From Aselliscus stoliczkanus (Eukaryota > Chordata > Mammalia > Chiroptera > Hipposideridae): a stretch of DNA of 64,000 bases. Each line of letters opens with the position of its first letter. Positions within the stretch are counted from its first letter, which is position 1. The stretch spans positions 36,800,501 to 36,864,500 of the forward strand of contig CM066729.1 of assembly GCA_033961575.1 (NCBI GenBank). Direction: 5' to 3'. Made by a program: the position numbers and the translations under genes. The notes below the pieces were generated by a model. The model was not told where the DNA came from. It searched no databases and saw nothing but the letters and a program-made list of their open reading frames with translations. Shown piece by piece: positions 33,430 to 46,914 of this stretch.

Positions 33430-33585
33430 TTGTATTTATTTATTAGATTTTTCTGCCAGACTATTAATGCCTTGAAGATAAGAATCCTGTCTTAATATTC
33501 CAGTAGCTCTGATTAATGCCTTGCACAGAGTCTGGCATATAGTGGATGCTCGATGTTAAATGAATGTTAGGTGAAGGGATGATGT
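33430..33585 (+). repeat. L2 LINE 3' end
   Basis: taatgccttgaagataagaa, then cctgtcttaatattccagta, ttgcacagagtctggcatat and agtggatgctcgatg follow the L2 3' consensus. Ancient. Confidence 0.7.
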
Positions 33586-36500
33586 AGAAAACAGATCAGA
33601 GGAAAATCATAGATGAAGAAAGGATTTAGCAAGGTCTTAAGGAAGAATTACACTTCTTAAAGATTAAGGAACTATTTTCAAAATACAAACAATATGAATT
33701 TTATATAAAATTTAATAGAAAAGTTAGTCCATAGACTGGCAGATATTTTTTCAGAAGACTCCTGGAAAAAGTAATTAACTTCTAATGTGTTCGTTCCTAT
33801 ATTTAAGGTAATGCATTTCTTAGAAATAGACTTAAAACAACCATGATGTTCTGCTTCAAAAATTAACAATACTTTCCTTGAAAAAGGAATGCACGCTTAG
33901 GCTGCAGTAAAAGGGATGACTAAATGTTATAAAAGTCACAGAGATGTCTCCAGTACAGAAACCAAAAAGCTTAAGAATCTTTGTCATAATATATAGAGTG
34001 TTGTAATTACATTGCAAAAGAGGAGAGAAAGCTTTAAAATTATCTGGATTGAACATACTCTATAGTGTAACATTAACTTTCATATATTTCAGATGTCTTA
34101 AAGATGGCGTGGAACTCTCAAATATTTTCTGGTGTTTTTGACAAACTTAACTATCTGCAAATGGGTCATCTCATTCTGAGTTTTAAAGTATGACAAAAGA
34201 GTACACGTAATCCTTGAATGTGCTCACAAGAAATATTAGGAGGAATACCGTATCTGCCAGGCTGTACAGATTTGACTTTCAATGGAAATGTTTGGTAAGG
34301 TAAATCTTACTTTGTCCATTACCTTGCTGGCTATGTGATATAAATTCTTTGCCTACTAATCACAAATCTCAAGATCTGGAAAATGGAGTTCCCTAGAACA
34401 GGGTATATATTTTTTATTTCCATCTCGAACCAAACTGATGCCGTTTTTCATGAGAGGACTAATAAAAGTCACATCCTGTATTGAAACATCCCTATGTTTT
34501 ATGGACCCATATGATATACCCTTAATAAAGTTTTGAAACAATTTATAATAGATTTTGCCAGAAGCTCAGATCTGCCAGCATTCTCATTAACAGCCCAATC
34601 TGAATCATTACTTTAGGTGTGATTGTCTTTAAAATGTTAGTGGGTCGTTTAATATTAAAAGACTAGTTGAAGGGCAGGAAGCTCAATTATTCAAAAATCC
34701 AGTTAGATTGCTATTTCAAGTAATTTAACAAACAAAATTGCATTTTGTTCTTATTTTCAAAGTACAGACACGTAATCATTTCCACAAATATGTAGTTCAT
34801 TGCAAATGCCAACATTTCTAAGTGATGCTACATGAGAAGAAATAGTTGATTAAAATAAAAATACCCTTCAGCATGTTAAAACACAAATGTATTACAAATA
34901 ACACCATGCTCACACAGTGTTTGTTCAGTTGACTATAAAACAAAAAAGCCAGAGCCTCTGCCCCGCCTAATGTTCACAGAAAGGACAAACAATAGGCAAA
35001 TTCATTAGGTGTAATTGTGTTTTACATGTAATTGTGTTTCTTATTGACTCCTTTATCTGGGAGGATATTCTTTAGGCCTCAGGCCTGTTTACAAAAGTAT
35101 TTACTTACCTAGCCTTTCTTGCCTTGATAAAGATGTTAGCAAATTAAAACATAAGATAATCATCAAAAAGAATGAGACTGTGAACTTTTATTGCAATGAA
35201 AACTTGTCTGCACTGTGTTAATCCTTGCATATACATGTGTGTTAGAACTGGTATAGAGAATATCGGGGTGAATTTACAGTAAATTATTAGGAGTATGGCT
35301 TCAGAGACTGGGAGGATAGAAAAGGGTAGTCAAAAAGGGAGATTTACAATTACTGAATTAGAATGAACATCAATAATGTATTCTCATTAATTTTTATTAG
35401 TTTCTAAATCACATGTCTAATTCTTGAATCTATTTATTTTAGGATTCTGATCATTTATCCAAAATTATTTTAAATTCCCAAAGACCATTAGGACAAATGT
35501 AGGACAAAGTTACAAACACATCATATTTGAAATCATTTATCCTCTGGCTTTCATTGGTTGTCCTCATTGCTTCATCCACAATGAGAGAAGGAGTACAAAA
35601 TGAGATCAATTAACATCATGGGCTCCTGGGTACAATTCAGTAAATGATAGCTTTCCCTACCCTGCAAAAACAATCTCGTTTCCTTAGAAGAATTACTTAT
35701 TTTACTCATACAAAGGGGTTTGCTCCCTGCTCACCATGAAAGGTAATCATTACAAGACCTGTTTTTCACTTCGATGTATTTGTTTGCTTCTTTGGATATT
35801 GTTTCTGGGTTATTACTATAACTGTTATATTTCAAACACAGCTTATATGATATCTCTATATGCCAAGCAGCACCTGGACTTTTCAAATTAGACTTTGTGC
35901 ATGACTCATTCCCACTTGTTTTGTTTCTGATATTCTCTATAACCAAATCTGCAATAGCTTTTTTTTTTTTTTTAATTCTGTTGTTCAGTTAATGCAAATT
36001 GTAGCTTGCTATTTTCAGTATTGAAGAAGTCAGAAACCCTACCTTTTGGGTTAATGACACACTTCAAGATCATTTAAGGATTTATTTTCATATGTAAGTT
36101 GTTATTCCTTTTTTAAAGCTTGAGAAGACTAATTTGGAATCATTTAGGAAGATCTATCAAATGATTTATAATTTGGAACCACTTACTCCAGGCTTTAATG
36201 AATTTATTTTTTTATTGTTTTACATAAATGAAGGAATGACCCAAATTTTGAAAGAATAGCTGGATTTAATGAACTTATTGTTTAATAAGGTAATTTATTA
36301 AGAACATTACTAAATATATCTTTATTTTATAACATTTATTATATAAATTTATATCTAAAATATATTTTTGATTAATGCATACAAATATTTGGTTCAGGAA
36401 ACATAATAATATTTTCTTCCTCTCTGACAAGTAGGAAATATAAAATATAATGGCAATAAATTAGTTTTGGAAATTGAATGACATAAAATCCTACCTTTTT

Positions 36501-37084
36501 ACAGTGAGGTTAGCGAGATGATGGGTTAAGCCTGCCTAGGTAGCTACTGAAAGTTTCTTGGCCTGCTTGAGGATTAAAATCTGTTCTGATCCTGGTTGAG
36601 GTTTGGTGTGCTAGGTAGCAATGTGTATTCCACTTGAATATCAATAGTGAAAATTCTGGACCCCTTGGCTGGGTGGGACTTCAAGTGTAGTTGCAATGAT
36701 TTCAGGAATGCCCTTATATATGGGTCCAGGGACACCAGGCCAGGTGAGCTTTGGGGTCACAGTAAGACACTTACTACATTTATTGCTGAAACTAGGAGAC
36801 TTTAGAGAATAAAAGGTGGAGAGGTACTTAAATAATTTCATAGTTATAAGTATTAAAACTTAAAAAATATTTCTTGTCATAAAATAAATATTTGTGATTT
36901 GTCACAAATGAAATAATAATAAATGAAACACCGGACTAGCAAGGATGTTTAAAACACCTTTCTAAGCCCTACAGTAAGACTTCTAGCCTCCCATGAACAA
37001 GCCTATAATTTCTTAGGTTATCTGTCTACCAGCTCTTTCCACTGGTGCTACAGCAGGACTATTGGATTCAATCTTCTCTAGAAT
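33586..37084. other. Long repeat-poor intron segment
   Basis: Across about 3.5 kb I recognise no interspersed repeat, RNA gene or exon. The segment 34600-35110 has complex, non-repetitive sequence of the kind often seen in conserved noncoding elements. ORFs here are short and without protein character. Confidence 0.45.
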
Positions 37085-37430
37085 TTTAGAGAGCAAGGTG
37101 AATATAGCTAATATGTAGGCTGCATCTCTATCTCATGGAATTGTTGTGAGGGTTATATTGAATGGGATAATATGTAAAAAATGCCTACCATCTTACCAAT
37201 GTAGCTGCCCTCAAAATGTTAGCTTCCTTCCCCTTCTTTTTCACCACTCACCTCACACTCACAAAATTCAGACAATAATCACTTCACTTTATTTATTCTA
37301 ACTAGTGGTCCACACATTTATCTCATTAAACTCAAAGTTCCCTGAGTACAGTCCCCTTTTTATACATCTTTATATCTATCCAGGGCCCAGGACACTGCAT
37401 GTTCATAGAAAATAAATGTTGGCTAATTGC
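37085..37430 (+). repeat. MIR fragment followed by an L2 3' end
   Basis: 37085-37200 holds atggaattgttgtgagggtt and aatgggataatatgtaaa (MIR core). 37255-37430 holds aactcaaagttccctgagta, ggcccaggacactgcatg and aaataaatgttggctaatt (L2 3' end). Both are in plus orientation. Confidence 0.7.
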
Positions 37431-38431
37431 TCAAGTCTGTCCCAGAAAGAACCTGCTTTAAAAAGGAGAAATAATGGGTCGTAGAGGAGGCCATTTCGTT
37501 AGGTTTGTTGAGCTTGAGGACACCAACTGTGAAAGCATGACTTTTTTGTCCAGATTGACAGGGCCAACTTCTCATCTATAATTTGGTGTCCTGAGTAGAC
37601 CTGCTCCCCAGGCAAGCAATTCACTGTGAAGACTAGTTCAGATTTTTTTTTTCAGTTTTTCAGTTGTGTTCCCCCCGCATAAATTTTTATAATGTAAATA
37701 ACACTTTGTAACTCACATAATCTATTATCTAACTCTCATAATCTATGTAAACATAATCTACTAAATAACACTTTGTGATTTGCATAATTAGTACTCATTC
37801 CTGATTCCAGTTGTGAAGAAAATGGGGCTTATAAAGATTAAAAGATTTGCTCATGATCAATAAATGATGGAACCAGCCTTTTTTTTTTCACTCCAAATCT
37901 AGCACTCTTTCTACTATGCCACCTGCCTCCATACACATATTTTCCAAAGATATTTATAATTTTTCCAAAGAAGAATGAAGTTGAAACTTAGCTAATACCT
38001 AAGAAATGCTTCCTTCAATAAATACAATAAATGTGATAAGAGTTTGATGAGTGGCCATTCTATTACAAATACTTTGTGTAATTATTGCCTATTTTTTATG
38101 CGTATGACCTAGATCCTAGGTTTACTGGATATATTATAATGCATATTCCAAACTGAGTTAAAGCCTATTTAAAATTTCTAGGCTGCTTTGATTTGTTTCT
38201 GGGTCATGGCTATTGTTTATAGACACTCTGGATGTGGAGTCATTGAAAGGTTTTATTAATTAATCCTTCTCAAGCTGTTCAGCAGTGAAAATAGCACATA
38301 TGCATATGGATGTTAGTGTTTATAGAAAAGTATGTCATCGTGCCAGTTTCCCAGAAGACCTGGGAAGTTTGGCACCATGCACAACCATTTCATAGAGATG
38401 CTATTTAAAGTTTGTGGGGTTTTTTGTATGT
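37431..38431. other. Intron with a MIR fragment and a local duplication
   Basis: 37696-37790 contains two copies of an ataacactttgt motif followed by variants of cataatct, a small local duplication. 37785-37935 reads as reverse MIR (gaagaaaatggggcttataa, then gatggaaccagcct). The rest is unique. Confidence 0.5.
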
Positions 38432-38832
38432 ATTAAGATTTTATTGGGGAATTGGGGAAGGGGAACAGTGTTGGGGAATTGGGGAAGGGGAACAGACAAG
38501 TTGTTGTCCTTCAGTTTTAGTTGTGGAGGGCACACCTAGCTCAACTCCCAGTCCTGTTACCATCCAGCTGCCCATCAGTAGCTCGTGGCCTCTCAGCTCA
38601 AGGTATCATGTTTAATCTTAGTTATGGGGGTGTGCAGCCCACCATCCCATGCAGGAGTCAAAGTGACAGCCTTGTTGTTCAGAGCATGTCCTCTGACAGC
38701 TGAGCCATCTTGCTGCCTGTTGGTGACTCAGTGGCAGCTCAACTCGGGCGCAGCTCACTGGCCCATGTGGAAATCAAACCGGCGACCCCATTGCCCCTAG
38801 CTCTTAACCAATTCAGCAACTCAGCCAGCCCG
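38432..38832 (-). repeat. Dimeric tRNA-derived SINE, older copy
   Basis: Same architecture as the element at 27262: on the minus strand two tRNA-like heads (gggctggctgagttgctg with B box ggtttgatttcc, then ggcagcaagatggctcagc), then two ccccttccccaattcccc units, AATAAA and TCTT. Flanks only loosely repeat (ttttttgtatgtatt and ggttgtatatatt), so the duplication has decayed. Confidence 0.85.
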
Positions 38833-39360
38833 AAGGTTGTATATATTTTCTCTCCAAACAGAAATGTGAGTGAAAACTGGCCAATAGAGGAATTAAGGGA
38901 AACATTTGATGTAAAACAGTGGATCAGCAAAATATTAATATTAATCAAAGGCAAACCAAAATGACAATCGATTTTGATTTGTTTTTTTTTCCTCATCTTA
39001 CCTGCTTCTTTGAATCTGTATATAGAGGAATCTTGACTGATGCTCTGGGGAGGAATTGTACCTTCTTTCCTTTGTTTTCTCACTTTCCCTCTCTCTTTTC
39101 TTTCCTTCAAAATTTTTGTTTTTCTTTTGTAAAATATTCTTAAAACTATGGATCAGAATATACTTTGTTATATCTCATTTATTTTGTAAAATGTGCTTTC
39201 TTATTATAAAGAAAACACATGTTGATTATAGAAAAGTTACAAAATAGAGATTTATGGAAAAGATGGTAGACTTAGTTCCTATATGAAACTCCATCCTCTC
39301 TAGTGGTATGGCAGTGGTAAATAAAATATATTTCTTAAAGTAAATAAGAAAAGCCAAACT
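38833..39360. other. Unique intronic sequence
   Basis: Contains a T/C-rich patch near 39055-39125. The ORFs here are compositional. Nothing else recognised. Confidence 0.45.
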
Positions 39361-39403
39361 AATAATAATAATAATAGTAATAATAATAATAACAATAATA
39401 ATA
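39361..39403. repeat. (AAT)n microsatellite
   Basis: About fourteen AAT units with agt and aac interruptions. Confidence 0.93.
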
Positions 39404-39565
39404 AAAAGAGATGAATGTTTATATAACAAAAAAAGAAACAGAATCATAATTGAAAAAGGGGTGGAGATGGAGCTGGCTAAAGTCAGACCTCCTGGGCTCC
39501 AAGTCCAGCTGCCAATTAATGGACTTATAACAGAGTGAACTATGAACTAACCCAATGGTGAGAGT

Positions 39566-39990
39566 ATTAATTTGCTAGGGCTGCCATAAAGTACCACAAA
39601 CTGGGTGGTTTAAACAAGAGAAATGTCTTGTGTCACAGTTCTGATAGCTAGCAGTCTGAGATTCAACTATCAGTAGCAGGGCCTCTTCCAGGCCTCTCTC
39701 TTACCAATCATGCTTTGCTGGCAATCTACAGTGCCCGTTGGCTTGTACAAGCATTACGCCAATCTCTGCCTTCATCATCACGTGGCGTTCTCCCTGAGTC
39801 TTTCTCTTCACATGGTGTTCTTTTTGGAAAGATACTAGTCGTAGTGGATAGGAGACCCACCCTGTTCAGTATGACCACATCTTGATTAATTACTAATCTG
39901 CAGTGACTCTATTTCCAAATAAGATCACATTCTGAGGTACTGGCAGTTAGAACTGCAACATATAAATTTGGGAACAGCACAGTTCAACAT
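39566..39990 (-). repeat. MLT1 LTR (ERVL-MaLR)
   Basis: Strong match, reverse orientation: ttaatttgctagggctgcc, ataaagtaccacaaactggg, ggtttaaacaagagaaatg, ttccaaataagatcacattc and tgaggtactggcagttagaa. An ancient mammalian LTR with no coding capacity. Confidence 0.8.
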
Positions 39991-40289
39991 GTCAAACACC
40001 ATGACAACAGGGTGTTTCCAGAGTCATGGCAGGAAATCAGAGGCCAGGACAGAATTTCCCCATCTTTGAAAGCAGCTTGACTCAAGCTGCTTGTTCTAAT
40101 TTACATGCTTAAGATGGTGAAAAGGAGTTAGGACTAGGCCAAACCACCTGCTTTTTCAGAGACTGTGCCTATGACAGCCATGTTGCAGGAGTACATGTCC
40201 CCTAATCTAATGCAATACCTGTTCTGAGGCGTCCAGATGCAGGTGACTGCAAAGCTCATACATGGAGAGGAATGAACTCAGAGAGACAG

Positions 40290-40985
40290 TAAAGGAAGTA
40301 AAACACTTTCATACAAATTGAGGTAGCCAACTAAAATTCTAAAGCGCATGGAAAAAAACAAATCAATCTTCAGGGAAAGAGCTAAAAAATTCAACTAGTT
40401 AGAAGATGACTTTAGTTCCATCAACAAGCAAGTAATAGACCAGTCATAAATAAGCATATTCAAGATCCTTAAGTGGAAAAAGAAAGAAATACTAAAAGCA
40501 AGTAGTGAAACAAAACTGGCAAATGTGAATTCAAAAAATAGGTCATAAAATAAGACTTACAGGAATTGTGGCTGTAGGTATAGATATAGCTGAAGCATTG
40601 AAAGATAGTGCTGAGGATTTCATTTAGCACCTAGTCAAGTGATATGAAGAAATTAAAATGTGAAAGAAGAGTTAAGATATATAAATTTTAGGTTGATAAA
40701 TTGTGCATATGTATACTGGGAGTCTCAGAAATAGGGGAGAAATGGCAGAGAAGTAATATTTGAAGAGATAATGGCTTTAAAATGTTTTTTTTTTCCTGAA
40801 TTAGAAAAAGACATATATTTTCAGATTGGAAATGAACACAAGTGGTTGTAGAGATAATTAAAATTTAATTCATACCTGTCTACATTATAGTGAAACTTCA
40901 GAACATCAAGAATAAAGAGAAAATTCTAAAAGCAATAAGATGTAAAAGACAAATTTATAAAATGACAGATGATTTGTTATAGTAG
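40290..40985 (+). repeat. Old L1/HAL1-type fragment
   Basis: ctgggagtctcagaaatagg, then agtaatatttgaagagataa, tggcttt, and ccttaagt-type text follow L1M ORF1-region consensus, ending near agagaaaattctaaaagca. All frames are broken. Confidence 0.6.
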
Positions 40986-42505
40986 AGGCTAGAAAAAAAA
41001 ACGGAACCAGATCTTCAACATGGTGATGAATGTGCAATCTTTATTTTTTGTGGATTACATATGTGTGAATTCACCTACTCACTACAATTTATTTGTAACT
41101 CTCAAATCAGTACTAATAGTGCTTCATAGTCATTTGTAGATATGCACAGAGCAGCTAAAAATTTGAGTGACTCAATGCATATATTACCACATGAGGTCAA
41201 ACACAGTAACATTCCAAAGTCGACTTTTTTTAGCTTTCATGTTCTAAACAGGTGTTCTTTTTGCAATCTATTTAGTGCCACATTTTTCATATATTTGTAT
41301 TTTTTGTTGGCTGTTTTTAATGTTCAAAATGGCCCCCAAAATATATTTTAAACATTTTGTCTTTAAACAGAAACACATATAAAACAACATTATGCATTGA
41401 TGAAAATGTTGTGACCCAAGGTTCACAGAAACTTAATTCTGCATTCCTCCTTGGAACAATAAATAATTAAATCTTATCTAGGATTTAAAATCCAAAGAAA
41501 CTATATTCTTCATGTACTTGAATAGGGCATCACATCTTTCAGAAAAAAAATAACTTATCATGTGGACACAATATTTAGTTTGCTTATGTTACCCAATGTT
41601 TAAATGATTTTAGAATTAGATTTTTTCCCCCCTACATTGTCCTGTGTGTAGTGAAGAAGCCACCCTCTTCACTATTAAAAAAACTCCTCATTGCTTCATT
41701 GACGTAGAGTGGACATCACCTTTCTTGGTATTAATTGTTGTTTAGGGATTTTTATATACTTCAAGTTTAAAATAAATTATCTTCATAAAAAAACATTTGC
41801 TCTATTCCTTTCAAACTATATATGCCTTTGCTGGCATTTTGCTACTTCTATATAGTATTAAGACTTCTGCAAAACCCAAAGAAAAGACATTTGTTTAGCT
41901 GCTAACAAGAAGCAGCTGTTTTCCATGGGAGATCAATCATTATTTTCTGTATTTCTTATTTAGTAGCCTTATTTTCAACATGTGTCATATCCTGCTGAGC
42001 TAATGTGCAGGGGGTCTGTTGTATAACAGGACTGGACACAGCTTGAGTTTTGCAACAGCAGACCTTCAACTGATAAAAAAGTATTCTAGCATTTTCTTCT
42101 TTAATGATTTTGCTATTATAATAATAATGGGTTTTACAGATACAAGTAGAGTACAGATGGAACTCTATTGGTTGGAGGTAAATTTTGTGTTTTAAGTAGG
42201 GATAAAGCAGACCTTAGGAGAGTTTTTAAGATCTCTTTGTACTTCAAGCTCTTTTGTTGTCCTTGCTTCTATGTTCTCTTCAGGATAATACCCTCGCCTT
42301 TATGAACAGCTGTTAGAGCTCAAGTGGTCTCCACCTCATCCAAAGCAGGAGAAGAGCAGGATGTGATGGCACTGATTTAATTCCTAGTATTACTATAAGC
42401 AAACTGTCCCAGAGAATTTTATTTAATTTTTATCAGTTGGTGCTTGGTTAAAGAGATTTCAGACATTCTGAGTAGGAGAGAGACTTTGGAAGAATCCTCC
42501 TCCAA
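40986..42505. other. Unique intronic sequence
   Basis: No family or exon recognised. AT-rich. Confidence 0.45.
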
Positions 42506-42860
42506 AAAAACAAAACAAAACAAAAAACAAACAAAAAAACACAAAAGTGTTTTTTTCATAATATTAAAAATAATAATTAAAGCTAACATTGATTGACTTC
42601 TCACTGTACCTGGCTCTATGCTATCTATCCTTTTCATTGTTAAGACAGTCCTATGTTAGGAAGCCCATTTTTACAGATGATAAAAGTTTAGTGAGCTTAA
42701 ATATCCAGCAGCCTCAGTGTCACCTGGAATGTTGTTAGAAATGCAAAATCTCAGGCTCTACCTCAGACATAAAGAACCAGAAACTCTGGGGGTTGGGTCC
42801 AACGACGTGTTTTAACAAGTCCTCCAAGTAAATTAGATGCTGTAAAGTTTGAGAACCTCT
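42506..42860 (-). repeat. (CAAAA)n tract, MIR fragment and MER5A
   Basis: 42506-42545 is an A-rich caaaa array. 42560-42700 reads as reverse MIR (cattgattgacttctcac, then cccatttttacagatgat). 42700-42860 is a clear reverse-orientation MER5A (hAT): cagtgtcacctggaatgttg, ttagaaatgcaaaatctcag, aactctgggggttgggtcc and agtttgagaacctc. Confidence 0.8.
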
Positions 42861-43444
42861 CCCCTCAACTGCGTTTCCGGTGGGACTTCTCACAGGTCTT
42901 TTTGGCTTTGAGTAAGAGAACAGGGGGATGCTTCCTTTCTGTTTCTGTGACCCAGTGCCTCAAAATGTGCCCAATTCCTGGCATATGTCTGATAATGAAT
43001 GGCACACCTCATAGCTATGGATGAATCTGTAATGATTCACCCCTACGTAGCTCTATTGAGGGTGACAAGATGATCCAATAATTCACAAGCCCACTTTAAC
43101 CAGGTGTGTTTTCTCTTTGGGTAGGAAGATCTATCATTCCTTTCCAGCAGATGTCAGGCTACCGAGTCACCAGGACCAATGTGCAGTGATGGGGTTTTCA
43201 TTTGTGAATTGGAGCATTCTTCTTAAGGCCTCAATGCCTGAGCAGTACACTGAGTCATTGTGTTTGTATTTTGACAGAGTAGGGGTTCGGATTGGAGGGG
43301 CAGAAGGCTTCTACTCTCAGCTAGGTATCCAAGGAGTCACAATAAGAGTTGCCATGCACGCAAGTCTTGAACTTAATGTATAAGTATCAAAGTTTGAAAT
43401 ACTTGCTTAAAGCAACAAGAGAAACTACCTTATAAAGCAGGTCA

Positions 43445-44037
43445 CTTTTATTATTACTATTATTAATAGTTACAGATGTACAAAACTATGCAATAGTTAT
43501 CTTTTTCACCCCTTACAAAGTGACGCCCCCTCCCCCTTTCTTCTGCACCCCACCCCCGATATCACACATATCGATTACAATTCCATTGACTACATCCCCA
43601 CACTATATTCCACATCCCATTACTATATATGTGTTAAATTATAGTCAACAGCTTCAGATGTACAGTGCAGTAGTCAGGCTACTACACCGTCCATGAAGTG
43701 GTCACCCTGACAAGACATGAGTCCTTCTGATCCCCTAAGAAAACCATTTACAATTTTATTGATTATAGTCCCTAAACTGTCTCTTCTGCCTATGCAGTAG
43801 TATTGTAGTTACCAGTTTGTGTTGCCTCGTCCCTTCCCCTTCTCCCTCATGCCCACCCCCGTCCCATCTAGCCCTCATCAGTTTTTCCTTTGTGTCTCTA
43901 AGACTATTTCTGTTTATTTTGCACATTTATTCAGTTCTTTAGATTCCACTTATAAGTGAGATCATATGATGTTTGTCTTTCTCTGACTGACTTATTTCAC
44001 TTAACATAATGTTCTCTAGGTACATCCATATCGTTGC
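43445..44037 (-). mobile_element. 5'-truncated L1, antisense, with target-site duplication
   Basis: Duplications aaagcaggtca at 43434-43444 and 44038-44048. The plus-strand text runs from the L1 3' UTR (agttacagatgtacaaaact, gcaatagttatctttttcac) to ORF2-antisense text (acttaacataatgttctcta). Its 3' UTR end matches the L1 at 63243 and the fragment at 48775, so these belong to a lineage-specific, later L1 family. No A-tail remains beyond a short ATT-rich run. Confidence 0.82.
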
Positions 44038-44099
44038 AAAGCAGGTCATAATTGATAAAATAAATTATGCAGATAATTACCAAAGATGTTGAGTCTGGT

Positions 44100-44275
44100 A
44101 ATGTGTTCAGAGCACTAAAATAGGAATCAGCAGACCAGAGCTCCAATTTTTTTGTCAACCATTTACTTGCCACATACTGCTGGGTGAATCATTTAAGTTC
44201 CTGGAGGCTCTGTGTCTTCATCTGAAGAAAGCCCTACCTACCTCATTCACTTATTAAGAGAACCAAAAAACATAA
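44100..44275 (+). repeat. MIR SINE
   Basis: gaatcagcagaccagagctc, catttacttgccacatactg, tgggtgaatcatttaagttc and ctgtgtcttcatctgaagaa are in MIR order. Confidence 0.8.
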
Positions 44276-45424
44276 TGTACAGGTATTTTTACTGGAACAT
44301 GAATTCCTAAAAAACAAACAAACATCAGAGCCTTAAAAATAATGCAACTTTAAGAATAAGAAGGGCACAACATTAAAACAAATGTAGCTGTATAACCCAA
44401 GGGCGAACTAAAACAACCATACCAATTAAATTACTAGCGCAGTTCAAGAGATAAATTCATAAAAAAAGATATTCTGCAGTAAATATAGGACTTTATATTA
44501 AGAAAAGAGAAAAAAACAAGCAGTTGGATAATAGGAGAGTAAGGAAGGTTCAAAGATTTTGAATTATGAGGACAGGTCCAAGTACACCAAGTATATGGAC
44601 ATGTGCTTTCAAGAGCAGGCAGGTGGCCAGCCCTGGTTTAGAGGAAGAATATGGAGTGAGTGGGCATTGCTTATAGTACAGTCCTCAACACTTTCTGTGT
44701 TTAGTTGTGTACTGTATTTGAGCTACTGGTCCTTGGTGGGACAAAACACTCATATGCTAGAAAAAAATTCAAATCCGAACTAATGTATTAAATTGATCTC
44801 ATTTCCTTATTTATCATTATCTTGTCAGCCAATTCTTATTCCAAGAACACTTGCAAGAAAACAGGCTCTATTTGAAAGTGTTATAAAGCATGGTACAAAA
44901 CAAGCTAGTGTTATTAACATTATTTTGATTAGGTTTATAATAAAAGGTCTACTAACCAAAATCATTAGTGTAATTAAGTCTTCTGTGAATTTTTCATTAA
45001 ATCTTTGACAGTGTGCAAATGGTAACATACTAAGTGATTAAGGAATATTAGCCAAGTGAACTGTTTGTGTCTTTGAATTCTATTCTGAGTGATTGGTATA
45101 TATCATTGAATAAAGCAATCAGTTGGTGTACCTTTGTATATAAAAATTCTATGGTGACACCAAGATAATTTGAAATCTCCAGGAATTAGTCATTTAGAAT
45201 AACCAAGTCTTCAAGAGGTATTTTTATGTTGATGCACAAAATAGTTTTAACTTGATGGAAACTTTCCTAAATTAAGCTTATAGGAAGTAAAAACACTATA
45301 TCACAACATTAATGACAGTAATGCATTCTTTGTTGTCATGGCCTCAGAAGTCAAAAAAGAAAGGTTTCTCTCTCCATTCCTTTTCATCTGTCCTCCCCCA
45401 CCCTATGTGTTGTGTGCACCCGAT
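44276..45424. other. Unique intronic sequence
   Basis: Nothing recognised. The overlapping 67-71 codon ORFs near 44800-45030 on both strands have no domain character. Confidence 0.45.
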
Positions 45425-46250
45425 TCCAGTGTGTGTATAGGTGGGAGGGATAGTTTCCACACAACCAACAATCTTCGCACACCAGCTGATGTCCTACAAC
45501 CCAACTCAATTCTCTGGTCTACTTGGAGATAGCATCAGATCCCCCAGGTTAGGGGTTCAATTCCACTGCCTTCCCCAGCACACTACAGAAACCAGTTGTA
45601 AGCCCAGGTTGTCACCTGTGCTCCTGATTGACCAGCTATGAGTGGAGGGTCCCTGCAACTCAGAATGCCCATTACAAGCTCAGGCTGTTGCCTGTACTCC
45701 TGACCAACTGGCTATGAATGAGAGGTTACTATGACCCATTAATTTTCTAGAGCAACTCATAGAACTGAGGAAACTCATTTACTTACTAGATCACTGGTTT
45801 ATTATAAAAGGATATAACTCAGGAACAGCCAGATGTGAAAGGTATGGGGAAAGGGTACAGAGCTTCCGTGCCCTCCTAGGACCTCCATGTGTTCACCAAT
45901 CTGGAAGCTTCCCAACTTGTCCTTTTGGGTTTTTATGGATGCTTAATCACATAATCTTGATTGATTAAATCATTGGTCACTGACAATTGATTTAACCTTC
46001 AGCCCCTTTCTGCTCCCTGGGGGTGGGTAAGGGGTGGGGAGGGAGGTTGGGGAGATTGAAAGTTTCAATCCTTTAATCACCTTGCTTGGGTTCCCTGGCA
46101 ACCAGCCCACCTCCTTAGGTTTGGTGCAGAGGTCACCTCATTCACATAACAAGAGATACCTTTCTAGCTCCTATCACAGGAATTCCCAAGGAGCTCTGTG
46201 CCACAAACTGAGACAAAGGCCACATATATATTCTTATTATAAATCAAAAT
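45425..46250 (-). repeat. Ancient ERV LTR-like element
   Basis: Familiar dispersed text: acctccatgtgttcaccaat, ctggaagcttcccaacttg, ttgattgattaaatcattgg and tctgtgccacaaactgagac. I read it as an old LTR in reverse orientation but cannot name the family. ORFs across it are not genes. Confidence 0.5.
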
Positions 46251-46912
46251 ATCACACGCTCCCTTTTCTGGATTTTGGGTCCACTTGCCTTATAGTAAAA
46301 TAGTTGCCATACTGCAGGTTTTGAAAGTCTACAGACCTGAAAGGAGTTTTACTGGACTCTGGAATGTGGAGAGAATTCAAGGAAACATAAAAAATGGGAC
46401 AAGATAGAAGCAGCCTGAGGAAGAAGGTGGGGAGAAATTTGTAGGGCCTTGGGGAAGAGATTGACTTGTTGGTATCTCTAAAGAAAAAAGCGTCATGCCC
46501 CATGGATGCAGAATGTCCAGGGAACTGGCCTTTAGGTGTGAGAGCTACCAATGTGGGCAAAAGGCCCTTCCCATCCCCAAGCTTGGTTCAGGGGTGGCAG
46601 AGATGCTGCCTGCAGAGCACCTCTGAGAATGCTGCACGTGAGTAACTGTTGTGAACCAAGAGGTAGGCCCCTTTCCTAGGACTTTCCCCTGAGGAAAAAG
46701 AGCCTCTCCAACCAAAGGACTTAGAAACAGTTTCCTATCTGATGGAGATAAGCTCAGATTATATTTGGTTTAACAAAGAAAGCAAACTTTGACATGTATT
46801 ATCTCTGTGTGGTAGGTAATAAAGTAAATATCTAACACTAGTATAAAGCACCCTTCCTTGGCTTCTTAAGCAAGCATGAATTTGATTTAACTTTGCCTCC
46901 CTGAACGTTGCT
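46251..46912. other. Unique intronic sequence
   Basis: Nothing recognised. The 102-codon minus ORF at 46252-46560 has no recognisable content. Confidence 0.45.
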
Positions 46913-46914
46913 TA

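Noticed and set aside
43117..43383. 88-codon plus ORF next to the young L1
   Set aside because: No recognisable domain and no splice or conservation evidence. Possibly chance.
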